A DNA stretch of 64,000 nt, from positions 1 through 64,000 of the forward strand of contig DELI01000023.1 of the NCBI GenBank assembly GCA_002354335.1, in the 5' to 3' direction. This document shows, in pieces, positions 46,725 through 55,208 of the stretch (its first letter is position 1; each line of letters opens with the position of its first letter). The DNA comes from Sphingobacterium sp. UBA2700 (GTDB lineage: Bacteria; Bacteroidota; Bacteroidia; Sphingobacteriales; Sphingobacteriaceae). Made by a program: the position numbers and the translations under genes. The notes beneath the pieces were generated by a model that made no database searches, had not been told where the DNA came from, and saw nothing but the letters and a program-made list of their open reading frames with translations.

Positions 46725-47852
46725 TTATTTATAAATATCCTTTAAACTAAGCAGCGCAATATCCGTCACATTCAAGTGTGAGCGCGCTTGCTGGCTGCCG
46801 GCACAATAGGAAAGCAGCACATTCTGTTTATCGAAGTGTATACCCATATAACAATACCAACCATCCGGATCGATTTCAATGTTCTTCACTTTCTGCCAGG
46901 TTTTACCATCGTCTTTAGAAATAGCAATGGTCAAAGGCGTGCGTTCTCCTTTTGTGGCCGGATTGGAGCCGTCGTTATTGTTCCAGATGGCAAATAAATC
47001 TCCAGTGCTCGGAATCCTTTCGATACTGGCTGGCGATAATGGTGAATTTAGATTATATGGAACCGCAGCAGACCAAGTTTGCCCCTTATCTTTCGAATAG
47101 GAAACCAGTTGTTTACCCCCGGTTGCACGAATGAACATCATGATATCGCCATTTTTCAATTCCACAACACCCGGTTCTTGCGTAATAATACCTTTTGGTC
47201 CTAAGGCCTCCGAACCGGACTTCCAGGTCCGACCATTGTCATCCGAGTAGTAACTAAAAAGATTGCCATTTCCAGACATCTCAGAATTCAGATTCTTGTG
47301 CCAAGCAACGGCCATCAATAAACGACCATTCTTCAATTGGATAACACGATCGTTATTTAACACGAAATATCCTTTTTTATCTTGAATACAAGCAATTGGC
47401 TCTGACCAAGTCTTTGCCTCATCTTTTGAAAAGCGAACGTAAGGAATACAATCGTCGGTTGAGTTTTTTCTTAAGTAGAACAGCGCAATTTCGCCATTCT
47501 TTAAGCGCAATAACGAAACGGACATGACGTTCATCCCGCCTTCATTATCCAATACACGCTGATCAGAAGATGTCCATGTTTTTCCGCCATCTTTAGAAAT
47601 TCTACTCGCTAAATGAGCGGGATCATGATCTCCTCCACTTCCCGAAGTGTAATGAGAATAAATAAATAAAATGCTTCCATCTTTCAAGGTTACAAACGAG
47701 CCTTCGCTATTGCGAGGATTTGATGAACTTGGAGATAACTTAAGCACCACATTGTTCTTTAAATGAGGAACCTGCTGCGCTTGTGCATGGGGAGCATCGA
47801 TAAAACTCAAGGAGCATACGGCCAAGCAAATGGCGAAGAAATGTTTTTTCAT
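46725..47852 (-). CDS. Exported BNR/sialidase-like propeller
   Basis: A 375-residue six-bladed propeller with a signal peptide (AICLAVCSLSFIDAPHAQA-Q). Five Asp-boxes are visible: SKDGGKTW, SKDEAKTW, SDDNGRTW, SKDKGQTW and SKDDGKTW. The place of the sialidase FRIP motif reads PRNSEGSF, so the first Arg is kept but the I-P is not. The Arg triad cannot be confirmed by eye. It may be an exo-sialidase or a related glycosidase with other specificity. First gene of the 12-gene operon, with a palindromic operator 24 bp upstream. Confidence 0.75.
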   Translation of the reverse strand: MKKHFFAICLAVCSLSFIDAPHAQAQQVPHLKNNVVLKLSPSSSNPRNSEGSFVTLKDGSILFIYSHYTSGSGGDHDPAHLASRISKDGGKTWTSSDQRVLDNEGGMNVMSVSLLRLKNGEIALFYLRKNSTDDCIPYVRFSKDEAKTWSEPIACIQDKKGYFVLNNDRVIQLKNGRLLMAVAWHKNLNSEMSGNGNLFSYYSDDNGRTWKSGSEALGPKGIITQEPGVVELKNGDIMMFIRATGGKQLVSYSKDKGQTWSAAVPYNLNSPLSPASIERIPSTGDLFAIWNNNDGSNPATKGERTPLTIAISKDDGKTWQKVKNIEIDPDGWYCYMGIHFDKQNVLLSYCAGSQQARSHLNVTDIALLSLKDIYK

Positions 47853-47875
47853 AATGATCTATTTGGTTATTGTTA

Positions 47876-47890
47876 ATATGTACTACATAT
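47876..47890. promoter_or_regulatory. GntR operator candidate, operon 1
   Basis: Perfect 15-bp palindrome ATATGTACTACATAT. It fits the GT...AC core of FadR-subfamily operators and lies between a likely -7 box and the start of the BNR gene, where a bound repressor would block transcription. Two related sites occur at 47994 and 54730. Confidence 0.75.
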
Positions 47891-47896
47891 ATACAT

Positions 47897-47904
47897 CTAA
47901 ACTA
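47897..47904 (-). promoter_or_regulatory. -7 box candidate of the 12-gene operon
   Basis: On the minus strand TAGTTTAG differs from TAnnTTTG by one base, with TTG 20 bases upstream as a -33 candidate. The operator at 47876-47890 would cover the transcription start. Confidence 0.4.
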
Positions 47905-47993
47905 GGTAATATTTTATTATATAGCAAGTCTTTTGTTAAAAAATTCCTTTAAATATTGTAACTTGATATCTATAAAAAAACATCCGCATTAAA

Positions 47994-48008
47994 ATAAGTA
48001 TTACTTAT
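47994..48008. promoter_or_regulatory. GntR operator candidate, regulator gene
   Basis: Perfect 15-bp palindrome ATAAGTATTACTTAT, one base per arm away from the other two sites. It overlaps the -7 box of the gntR gene, which suggests autoregulation. Confidence 0.7.
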
Positions 48009-48013
48009 ATTTG
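48006..48013 (+). promoter_or_regulatory. -7 box of the gntR gene
   Basis: TATATTTG matches TAnnTTTG exactly, 28 bases before the ATG. No good -33 partner is seen at the expected distance. Confidence 0.5.
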
Positions 48014-48040
48014 AACCCAATAAATTAATATCAGTCAAAC

Positions 48041-48730
48041 ATGAAATTACAGGGAATAAAACCAATTGAAAACATGACGCAAGTAGATCGAATTGAAATG
48101 AACTTGCACGATTATTTTCGAAATGAAAACTTCTTACCTGGAGATTCAATTCCCAAAGAAATAGAATTAGCAGAAGCCATGGGCGTAAGCCGGACGGCGA
48201 TGCGCGAAGCCTTGACACGTTTCAAAACCTTAGGAATCATTGAGTCGAAAAAAAATAGAGGCATGGTGATGACCGAGCCAGACGTTTTGCAGAACATGAA
48301 CGTTGTTATGAATCCGCGTCTGTTAAATCAGGACACGATGCAAGATTTTTTCGAATTACGCTTAGTTATTGAAATGGGGATTGTCGACATTCTCTATGTC
48401 CGAAAGACAGATGAGAGCATCAAGAAACTGGAAGAAATCGTGGAAAAAGAAGCGGGCGCCAAGACGATCAATGAAATATTAAAATTAGATATCGAGTTCC
48501 ACAGTACCTTATACAAAATATCTGGAAATCACACGATTGAACGTTTCCAACGCATTTTAATGCCGGTATTTGACTACATGAAAAACACGCTGCACATTCG
48601 TAGCCAGGAACAAACCGAGGATTATGTTTCACATAAAGTGTTGATCCGGATCTTGAAAACGGGTACTGTTGAAGAGTTTAGACAAGCGATGTATAAGCAC
48701 TTGATTCAGTATTTCGAACAGATAAAATAA
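48041..48730 (+). CDS. GntR-family regulator, FadR subfamily
   Basis: A 229-residue transcription factor. The winged HTH (about 10-80) has GDSIPKEIELAEAMGVSRTAMREAL. The FCD domain (about 85-225) has metal-site His residues in DIEFHSTLYKISGN and VSHKVLIRIL. FCD regulators bind a carboxylate ligand, often with a metal ion, and release DNA when it is present. It is encoded between the two catabolic operons, and three matching palindromes lie before them and before its own gene. I infer it is their repressor; the ligand is probably the operon's acidic intermediate. Confidence 0.88.
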   Translation: MKLQGIKPIENMTQVDRIEMNLHDYFRNENFLPGDSIPKEIELAEAMGVSRTAMREALTRFKTLGIIESKKNRGMVMTEPDVLQNMNVVMNPRLLNQDTMQDFFELRLVIEMGIVDILYVRKTDESIKKLEEIVEKEAGAKTINEILKLDIEFHSTLYKISGNHTIERFQRILMPVFDYMKNTLHIRSQEQTEDYVSHKVLIRILKTGTVEEFRQAMYKHLIQYFEQIK

Positions 48731-48799
48731 AAACGCTCAAACAATAGCGCTGCCCCTCAAGAAGTCTCGAAGCAGAGATTCACATTCCTTATTCTAATC

Positions 48800-48887
48800 A
48801 AACCCATATCATAGCCCTTTCCGAGCGCTTTTGATTGGGGTTTGCATTGGGTTTGTATTGGGTTTACATTGGGTTTGAAAGGGTTTT
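48800..48887. repeat. 11-bp phased intergenic repeat element, copy C (8 units)
   Basis: Eight contiguous 11-base units: two with CCC cores (AAACCCATATC, ATAGCCCTTTC), a transition (CGAGCGCTTTT), then five GGGTTT-type (GATTGGGGTTT, GCATTGGGTTT, GTATTGGGTTT, ACATTGGGTTT, GAAAGGGTTTT). It is broadly the reverse complement of copy B. It lies between the convergent gntR and susD-like genes. Confidence 0.8.
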
Positions 48888-48982
48888 GACTTGTGCAAGA
48901 CTTGTACCTTTTCGGGAGAAAGAAAGGAGGAGTGCCTTGAGTTTGTCTAGCGGTCCTCAAAAATAGATGCGTTCAGAAATAA

Positions 48983-49010
48983 AAGGGGCTGTCCAAAGGA
49001 CAGCCCCCTT
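48983..49010 (-). terminator. Terminator of the aldolase-SusC-SusD operon
   Basis: A 10-bp stem (GGGGCTGTCC with GGACAGCCCC) around AAA, 20 bases past the SusD stop. A short T-run (TTTT) follows on the minus strand. It could act in both directions. Confidence 0.75.
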
Positions 49011-49030
49011 CTATTAGAAGCCTCGTGTAT

Positions 49031-50551
49031 TTACAAATAGCCTTCGTTTTGCTGTATTTTTGGCTCCAAGCTTAATGTTGTTTCGGAAATTGGGAACAAT
49101 AACAAATGATTTTTCCCTTTCTTATTTTGCAAGGATGGAACAAGGTCAAACGCTTTGTTGAATCTGACTAAATCCCACCAGCGTTTCCCTTCAACTGCAA
49201 GTTCTAACAATCGTTCCTTCAAAATTGCTTCGTCCGCATTGGCCGCACTCGTATGTACATAGATATGCTTTGCGTAATTCGCGCCATATGCTCGATTGCG
49301 AATCTTATTTATGGCCTCTGTTGGATCCTGTCCAAGCGCATTCTGTGCTTCGGCTTTCATCAGTAGCACATCGCCAAATCTATATAAAACGATATCATCG
49401 ATAAAACGTCTATTTCCACCGATTACCGTTCCACTGAATTTCGAAATTACCGAAGCGAAAACTTCCGTTCCGCCCCCCGCTTTAGGAATGCTGACTTCAA
49501 TAAACGTGGCGTCGCGACGTTGATCATCCAAAGAAAATTGATCTCTCGCAAGCTTGCTCATTGACATAATTGGCAAACCTCCAAGCACGCCCAATTTATC
49601 TTTGGTTGCCTGATCTGCCGCAGAAGTCATATAGGCGCCTGACATATAAAGGTTGGCGAACATATTATCTCCAGCTTCAAGGTCCTGGAATCGAACGGCC
49701 ATCAGGATTTCCTTATTCCCTTTATTATCATAATCAAATATAGAGGCGTAGTTCGGTAAGAGAGCCACGTCTGCCTTCTCGATTTCGGCGATTGAAGTTA
49801 AGGCTGCCTGAAAATCTGAAGCCCCGCCTCCCATTGTTTTTCCAGTCCAAAGGCTAACGTCAGCTTTTAATGCATGGACAGCAGGTTTAGACCACATATT
49901 TCTGCCCGTTTTGAAATTAGCGGTCGGAAACAAACTCAATGATGTTTCAATATCCGACTTTATAAGCTTCATCACATCCTCTTTGGAGGAGCGCTCTTTC
50001 ATAATGACGTCTGGCTTATATCCTTCCGTAGGGTCCGTCACGATAGGCAAGGCTCCCCAAGTTTTGGTCAATACAAAGTAGGCATATGCGCGCATTGCAT
50101 GGGCTTCAGCCAGAATTTGGTTCTTAACAGCATCTGATGAATACGTAATATCCGGTGCATATTTTAACAATAGATTGGCGTCGTGAATAACGGTATACAT
50201 GCCCTGCCAAGTGGAATTTACCATTCCGTTTCCTGCCGCTAATCCAACATTGGCACGATCTAATTCATTGTAATAGAATACTTGCAGTCCTGCTGAACCG
50301 GCCAGACTTCGATCCATCGTTTCGGACCTCATTTCGCCCCAAGCAAAGAGGTTTCCTATTGCCTGCGTGCGAAGTCTGACGTACATGCCATTTAATGCGC
50401 CGGTCACATCTCCCTCAGATTTCCAAAACGATTGGTTGGAAATTTGGCTTATGGGATCCAGCTCTAAGTCTTTGGTACAAGATGCCATTGAAATCAATAG
50501 CACAGCACTATATGTTAATAGATTTTTTACTTTCATTTTCACGGTCTTCAT
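49031..50551 (-). CDS. SusD/RagB-family glycan-binding lipoprotein
   Basis: A 506-residue surface lipoprotein with lipobox SMASC (Cys25) after a short leader. SusD features: an N-terminal helical TPR-like part (FWKSEGDVTGALNGMY, ILAEAHAMRAYAYFVL) and the C-terminal RagB/SusD domain (LLELAVEGKRWWDLVRF), ending QQNEGYL as members usually do. It caps the SusC barrel and delivers oligosaccharide or another large ligand. It starts 1 bp after the SusC stop. An in-frame Met lies 5 codons in. Confidence 0.92.
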   Translation of the reverse strand: MKTVKMKVKNLLTYSAVLLISMASCTKDLELDPISQISNQSFWKSEGDVTGALNGMYVRLRTQAIGNLFAWGEMRSETMDRSLAGSAGLQVFYYNELDRANVGLAAGNGMVNSTWQGMYTVIHDANLLLKYAPDITYSSDAVKNQILAEAHAMRAYAYFVLTKTWGALPIVTDPTEGYKPDVIMKERSSKEDVMKLIKSDIETSLSLFPTANFKTGRNMWSKPAVHALKADVSLWTGKTMGGGASDFQAALTSIAEIEKADVALLPNYASIFDYDNKGNKEILMAVRFQDLEAGDNMFANLYMSGAYMTSAADQATKDKLGVLGGLPIMSMSKLARDQFSLDDQRRDATFIEVSIPKAGGGTEVFASVISKFSGTVIGGNRRFIDDIVLYRFGDVLLMKAEAQNALGQDPTEAINKIRNRAYGANYAKHIYVHTSAANADEAILKERLLELAVEGKRWWDLVRFNKAFDLVPSLQNKKGKNHLLLFPISETTLSLEPKIQQNEGYL

Positions 50552-50552
50552 T

Positions 50553-53500
50553 TTAAAATGTCAAATTAGCACCAATAACAATTGTTCTCGGAATCGGATA
50601 ACGTCCGTTATCTGTCCCCCCCTCTTCCGGATTCAATCCTCTGTACTTGGTAAAGTAATGGAGGTTAGAGCCGGTAACATTAAATCTTAATTGACTTATT
50701 TTTAGTGGAGCAATGATCGACTCGGGCAAGGTGTAACTCAAGGTTACCTCTCTAATGGATAGATAATCTCCTTTTTCATAGTAATAAGAATTTCCTCTGA
50801 AGATATTACTTCTTGCTTGTTGGTCTGCCCAGTATGCGCGCGGAATATCCGTTACATCACCCTGTTTTTGCCATGAATCAAGCATTAAGGTTGAAAGTCC
50901 ATTTTCTCCTTGAAACTGACCGATGCTTGTTGCCAGGGTGTAGTTGTAGATCGTATGGCCGGTTGTGTAATCCATGCGTACCGACAGGCCTACATTTTTG
51001 TAAGCGAAAGAGTTGGTGAAACCACCGGTCCAAGTTGGATAGATATTTCCGACGAACACTCTGTCTCTAGAATCAATTTCGCCATTACCGTCAATATCTT
51101 CCCAATTTACATCACCTCCAAATTTCGTCTTATCGGAAAGCGGCACGATTAGATCTTTAGGTCCTTTTGCTGCTTCCTCATCGGTTGCATAAATGCCAAG
51201 TTGATGGTAGGCATAGAGGTCTCCCGGTTTACCCCCTTCTTGCAATCCTCCTACCCACGCGTAGTCACCTTTTGACGGCACATAAACATAGTCTCCACCG
51301 ATACGGTTAAATTCCACACCATTTGACGGTAGACTTAGGATTTTGTTTTTGACCTTTGCAGAATTTAGAGAAATGTCCCAACGTAGTGGAGAATTGTCTG
51401 GCAGGACTCTGGCGGTAAGCTCTAACTCGACGCCTTTATTTTCTAAACTTCCCAAATTGGTAAGAATGCTTGCAAATCCGGTTGAATGCGGAAGAGACAT
51501 ACTTGTTAACAAATTATCGGTAACTCTTCGGTACACATCGACCATTAAGTTCAATCGCCCGTTCAGGAATCCCATATCAGCACCGAAATTCAACGTTTTG
51601 GATTCTTCCCAGGTCAATTCCGGATTAGCAAGCGTATTATTCATAATAGCAGCCGAACCAGCGTAGCGCTGTCCGACACTGTATTGCCCTTGCGCATCAT
51701 ATGGACCTAAGGCACCGATGTTACCATTGACACCATAACTTGCTCTTAACTTAAATTGCGACATGGTGTTTTTAATATCTGCCCAGAACGGCTCATTATG
51801 CACATTCCAACCTGCGGAAATCCCTGGGAAAAAGCCCCATTTCTTATTTCCTAGGTTCGATGCTCCGTCATAGCGAAGATTGAAAGAGAGTAAATATTTT
51901 TGTAAATAATTGTAATTTATTCTTGTGAAATAACCAATTATGCGCATTTGCGTTTCTGTTCCTCCGACCGAAACGGCTTCTGCCGCTCCATTTAGTGTAG
52001 GAATAAGATCGGTTGCTGCTTTCCTTCCTGCAGCGGCAATGCTCGAGTTTGTTGTTTGATAGAATGAGAATCCAAGTTTAGCTTCAATCTCATGCTTATC
52101 GAGGAAGCTTTTATTGTAGGAGAATACCCCGTCTGCTTGATGTTGCTGCAATTTTGTGAACCCTGCACTCGCGTCGCGCGAGTCTACAAAAGTACTCACC
52201 CCATTGTAATAGGATTGTTGAAAGAAGCGGTTATCGGTAGTCACCTGATATAGCGAAAACTGAGGGGCGAAATTAAGTCCAGGAAGGATGTCCCACTTGG
52301 CACCAACAGAGATCGTTAGATTATCATTGCTGTTTTTAGAATCAATCCGTTCTAAGTAATACTCTGGATTCCCGATTGAGCTACCGATACCCGGCGCTAA
52401 TGTTCCATCCTCGAAAGTATACTTCGCTACCGGCGTTAATGCTAAAGAACGTCCGAACATATTGTTCTCTGTCCCAAATACCGCTTTGTTCCGCATATTA
52501 GAATACAGCAATCGACCAAATACCGTTAGATTTTCCGCGGCCTGTACTTCTCCATTGAGATTTACAGAAAGTCTTTTGTAATCGGTATCCAGTGCAATCC
52601 CACCGTTATCCAGATATCCCATGCCCAGGTTGAATCTTGCTTTCTCACTTCCACCTGCAAAGCTCAAGTTATGATTGTTGGTATGACCAGTGTTAAATAA
52701 CACGTCTTGATAGTCCGTGCTTTTAAATATGATCGTTCTTGAGGGATCGATCGGATCTGGCATACTCTCCCATCCTTCGTTCAACTTATGCTTATTTGCC
52801 TCGGACAAGTATTGAGTTGTGAACGCTGTGTTTTTTGTCAAGTCGTTACCCGCACCACCGCTCGTTGCCAAGCCTAATTTTGTTAGTTGACTTGGGTCTT
52901 GATTTGCTCTAGCCGCAATTCCCAAGCGTTGGAAATAGATATAGTCACGGCCGCCTAACAAGGCAAATTTCTCCTGTAGATTAGAGAATCCACGGTCATA
53001 ACCGTAATCCACCTGAACACGACCTTCCTTGCCGGATTTCGTTGTAATCAGGACGACGCCATTAGCACCGCGAGCACCGTAAATGGCGGTAGATGCAGCA
53101 TCTTTCAATACCTGTAATGATTCGATATCATTGGAGTTGATGTTGTTGATATCGGAACGCAGGATTCCATCCACAATGTATAGAGGCGTTGCACCATTTG
53201 GATTGTTAATGGATGTTCCCCCTCTAACGATTACTCTTGGTGCAGCTCCCGGTTGACCCGAAGTGCTTTGAACGCGCACTCCTGGTAAGGTCCCTTGTAA
53301 GGCACTAGCAACGTTAGCGAAAGGAACATTCTCCAATACATTTTTGTCTAGTTTAGAAACCGAGGTGGTTAATGTTTCCCTAGATTGTGTTCCATAGCCA
53401 ATCACCACGACTTCGTCCACTTTATTATCATCAGCAACTAGTGTCGCATTGATCGTCGTCTGACCAGCAACGGGCAACTCTTTCAGCTGCTTTCCAATAT

Positions 53501-53732
53501 AGTTGAAAACTAAAATCGCAGCGTTTGAACGTACGGTTAACGTATATGCTCCACCGTCGTCCGTTGCCGTTGCATTCGTCGTCCCTTTCTCAGTCACTGT
53601 GACGCCTGACAATGGAGCGCCACTTTCATCGGTCACTCGCCCCTTAATAGGAGATTGAGCAAACGCGAAATTTGCGAGAATGAAGAGGAAAAATGTGAGT
53701 GTTGATTTGTAAAACTTCTCATTGATTTTCAT
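50553..53732 (-). CDS. SusC/RagA-family TonB-dependent transporter
   Basis: A 1059-residue outer-membrane transporter. Signal peptide (FFLFILANFAFA-Q), carboxypeptidase-like domain (IKGRVTDESGAPLSGVTV), TonB box region (VDEVVVIGYGTQ), plug (ALQGTLPGVRVQSTSGQPGA, IVDGILRSD, SIEVLKDAAS-type IESLQVLKDAASTAIYGARG) and barrel to the terminal ...IPRTIVIGANLTF. No STN domain, so no direct link to an anti-sigma system. It pairs with the SusD-like protein encoded immediately after. It follows the aldolase gene by 53 bp. Confidence 0.94.
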   Translation of the reverse strand: MKINEKFYKSTLTFFLFILANFAFAQSPIKGRVTDESGAPLSGVTVTEKGTTNATATDDGGAYTLTVRSNAAILVFNYIGKQLKELPVAGQTTINATLVADDNKVDEVVVIGYGTQSRETLTTSVSKLDKNVLENVPFANVASALQGTLPGVRVQSTSGQPGAAPRVIVRGGTSINNPNGATPLYIVDGILRSDINNINSNDIESLQVLKDAASTAIYGARGANGVVLITTKSGKEGRVQVDYGYDRGFSNLQEKFALLGGRDYIYFQRLGIAARANQDPSQLTKLGLATSGGAGNDLTKNTAFTTQYLSEANKHKLNEGWESMPDPIDPSRTIIFKSTDYQDVLFNTGHTNNHNLSFAGGSEKARFNLGMGYLDNGGIALDTDYKRLSVNLNGEVQAAENLTVFGRLLYSNMRNKAVFGTENNMFGRSLALTPVAKYTFEDGTLAPGIGSSIGNPEYYLERIDSKNSNDNLTISVGAKWDILPGLNFAPQFSLYQVTTDNRFFQQSYYNGVSTFVDSRDASAGFTKLQQHQADGVFSYNKSFLDKHEIEAKLGFSFYQTTNSSIAAAGRKAATDLIPTLNGAAEAVSVGGTETQMRIIGYFTRINYNYLQKYLLSFNLRYDGASNLGNKKWGFFPGISAGWNVHNEPFWADIKNTMSQFKLRASYGVNGNIGALGPYDAQGQYSVGQRYAGSAAIMNNTLANPELTWEESKTLNFGADMGFLNGRLNLMVDVYRRVTDNLLTSMSLPHSTGFASILTNLGSLENKGVELELTARVLPDNSPLRWDISLNSAKVKNKILSLPSNGVEFNRIGGDYVYVPSKGDYAWVGGLQEGGKPGDLYAYHQLGIYATDEEAAKGPKDLIVPLSDKTKFGGDVNWEDIDGNGEIDSRDRVFVGNIYPTWTGGFTNSFAYKNVGLSVRMDYTTGHTIYNYTLATSIGQFQGENGLSTLMLDSWQKQGDVTDIPRAYWADQQARSNIFRGNSYYYEKGDYLSIREVTLSYTLPESIIAPLKISQLRFNVTGSNLHYFTKYRGLNPEEGGTDNGRYPIPRTIVIGANLTF

Positions 53733-53785
53733 AATTCATTTTTTTGAGTTTATTTCTTATTGGTTATTTCTTTAGGTTATCAAGG

Positions 53786-54688
53786 TTACTCTTTTAACGT
53801 ATGTGCCAGTTGATCTAGGATTTTGGCGACTTCTGCTTCATTCCAATCCGCTTGCCCTTTTGCTAATGGAGCGACGGTATCACCGATATCAATCTGATAT
53901 TTCTGTTTCATAGCCACCCTCAGGAAGGTCCAGATATTAGGAAGCACATATTCGATTATACGTTGGAATTCCAGCATAAATCGTCTTGCCAGCTCAAAAT
54001 CACCTGATTTAAAACTGTTTAATACGTGTTTGCACTCGGCACCCCACAAGTTGTAAAATGTGCCGATGGCGCCTACCGTTCCTGAAAGCGCAGCTTGACA
54101 GATCAACTCATCGGCACCGCTGAAAAGTTTGAGCTTATCTCCAGCGATGTTATGGATTCGACTGATTTCCAGCATATTTCCAGTCGTCAGTTTCATCCCT
54201 TCGATAAATGGAATTTCTAACACTGCAGCGATGAAATCCTCGAAGTTTCCAGGGATAGAATTGTTTCCTAACTGGTATGGAAAGAATGGCAGTTGACCTG
54301 CTTTGGCAATTTCCGAATAATGCTGTATGGCCATCTTCGCTCCACCGCCGAAATAGATTGGGCCTACCGATGACACCGCCGACGCGCCGACATTAGCAGC
54401 ATGCTCTGCCAATTTACATGCATCTCTAGTTGCCAAGGTTCCGACCTGTACCATGACCGGAATTCGAGCATTTACAGTTGCAATTACCGTTTCTAGCACT
54501 TGTTTTCTGTCCTCGTCACTAAACAAAATGCCTTGACCCGTGGAACCTAAGACATAAAGTCCATCTACATTTTCTCTTACTAATGTATCACATAACTTTT
54601 CCAACTGGTCGAAATTAGGTCGTTCGTTGGCACCTACCGGCGTAAATAGCGCTGGCCATAAGCCACTAAATTGCGTTTGATTATTCAT
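53786..54688 (-). CDS. DHDPS/NAL-family aldolase (N-acetylneuraminate lyase-like)
   Basis: A 300-residue class I aldolase of the DapA/NanA superfamily. Schiff-base Lys166 in GMKLTTGN; Tyr138 in FFPYQLGN corresponds to the catalytic Tyr. The carboxylate loop reads GSTGQG, with Gln where NanA and DapA often have Glu. Family members split 2-oxo-3-deoxy acids to pyruvate and an aldehyde. Given the Kelch mutarotase-like protein and AGE epimerase nearby, a sialic-acid-like substrate is possible; given the lactonase/AKR fusion, a 2-keto-3-deoxy aldonate is equally so. First gene of the operon with SusC/SusD, 42 bp downstream of an operator palindrome. Confidence 0.82.
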   Translation of the reverse strand: MNNQTQFSGLWPALFTPVGANERPNFDQLEKLCDTLVRENVDGLYVLGSTGQGILFSDEDRKQVLETVIATVNARIPVMVQVGTLATRDACKLAEHAANVGASAVSSVGPIYFGGGAKMAIQHYSEIAKAGQLPFFPYQLGNNSIPGNFEDFIAAVLEIPFIEGMKLTTGNMLEISRIHNIAGDKLKLFSGADELICQAALSGTVGAIGTFYNLWGAECKHVLNSFKSGDFELARRFMLEFQRIIEYVLPNIWTFLRVAMKQKYQIDIGDTVAPLAKGQADWNEAEVAKILDQLAHTLKE

Positions 54689-54729
54689 TTATAAGTATTT
54701 TTGATTTTATTGGCTATTGCAATACGTTA

Positions 54730-54744
54730 ATATGTATTACATAT
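54730..54744. promoter_or_regulatory. GntR operator candidate, operon 2
   Basis: Perfect 15-bp palindrome ATATGTATTACATAT, identical to the 47876 site except for the central base. On the minus strand a TATATTTA box (54746-54753), one base from TAnnTTTG, sits just upstream, so the palindrome would cover the start of transcription. Confidence 0.75.
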
Positions 54745-55208
54745 GTAAATATAAAGAAGCTTTTCAAATAAAAAAATGAAATAGAAAATAATTCGGTGAG
54801 TATTCCGGTTGTAGTGAAGACAAGTCGGCAAGCGTATAAGCAATCAATAACGCAAACTCGGAACAGGATTAACCTTGCCCGATGAGGTTTTCAGAGTTCC
54901 TTGTTGGACGAATTATTTTGATCTTTGTTTTCTTTTCCGGAGGGCAGCGGTTTCCAGGGCGAGACACCATATCACTTCCTCCTCTTCGATAGAATCGTTA
55001 AGACTATGTAACGGCGATGATCATCGTTGATCCGATCGTTAATATCGACAAAACATGGCATGCGTGAATACCAAGCAAGGTAAAAATCTTTAGAGAAGCT
55101 TCCGAAAATCAGCTAAGCTTCGATATAGTTGGAAAAATAAAAGAAAAAAGAATGGTAAATAATCAACAATAATCTATGTGATAGAGAACTTCCTGGAAGC
55201 TACTCCTC
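54745..55208. other. 464-bp intergenic region upstream of the aldolase operon
   Basis: Between the aldolase promoter and the 3' end of the bestrophin-like gene. It holds a perfect 12-bp palindrome CGATGATCATCG (55015-55026) and a short CTTCC/GGAAG hairpin near 55190, which may end the bestrophin transcript. No open frame resembles a known protein. Confidence 0.4.

Noticed and set aside
8299..48887. CRISPR array as an explanation of the 11-bp repeats
   Set aside because: The units are contiguous with no spacers, the period is 11 bp, and no cas gene is present.
50553..53732. Sigma/anti-sigma control of the SusC-like transporter
   Set aside because: The protein has no STN domain and no FecR-like gene is near; the GntR palindrome explains control better.
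34002..54688. Calling the two operons a standard sialic acid (nan) locus
   Set aside because: NanM-like, NAL-like and BNR proteins are present, but the BNR protein lacks the FRIP motif, the AGE and SGNH genes are in a separate operon without the palindromes, and most genes of the 12-gene operon have no nan role.
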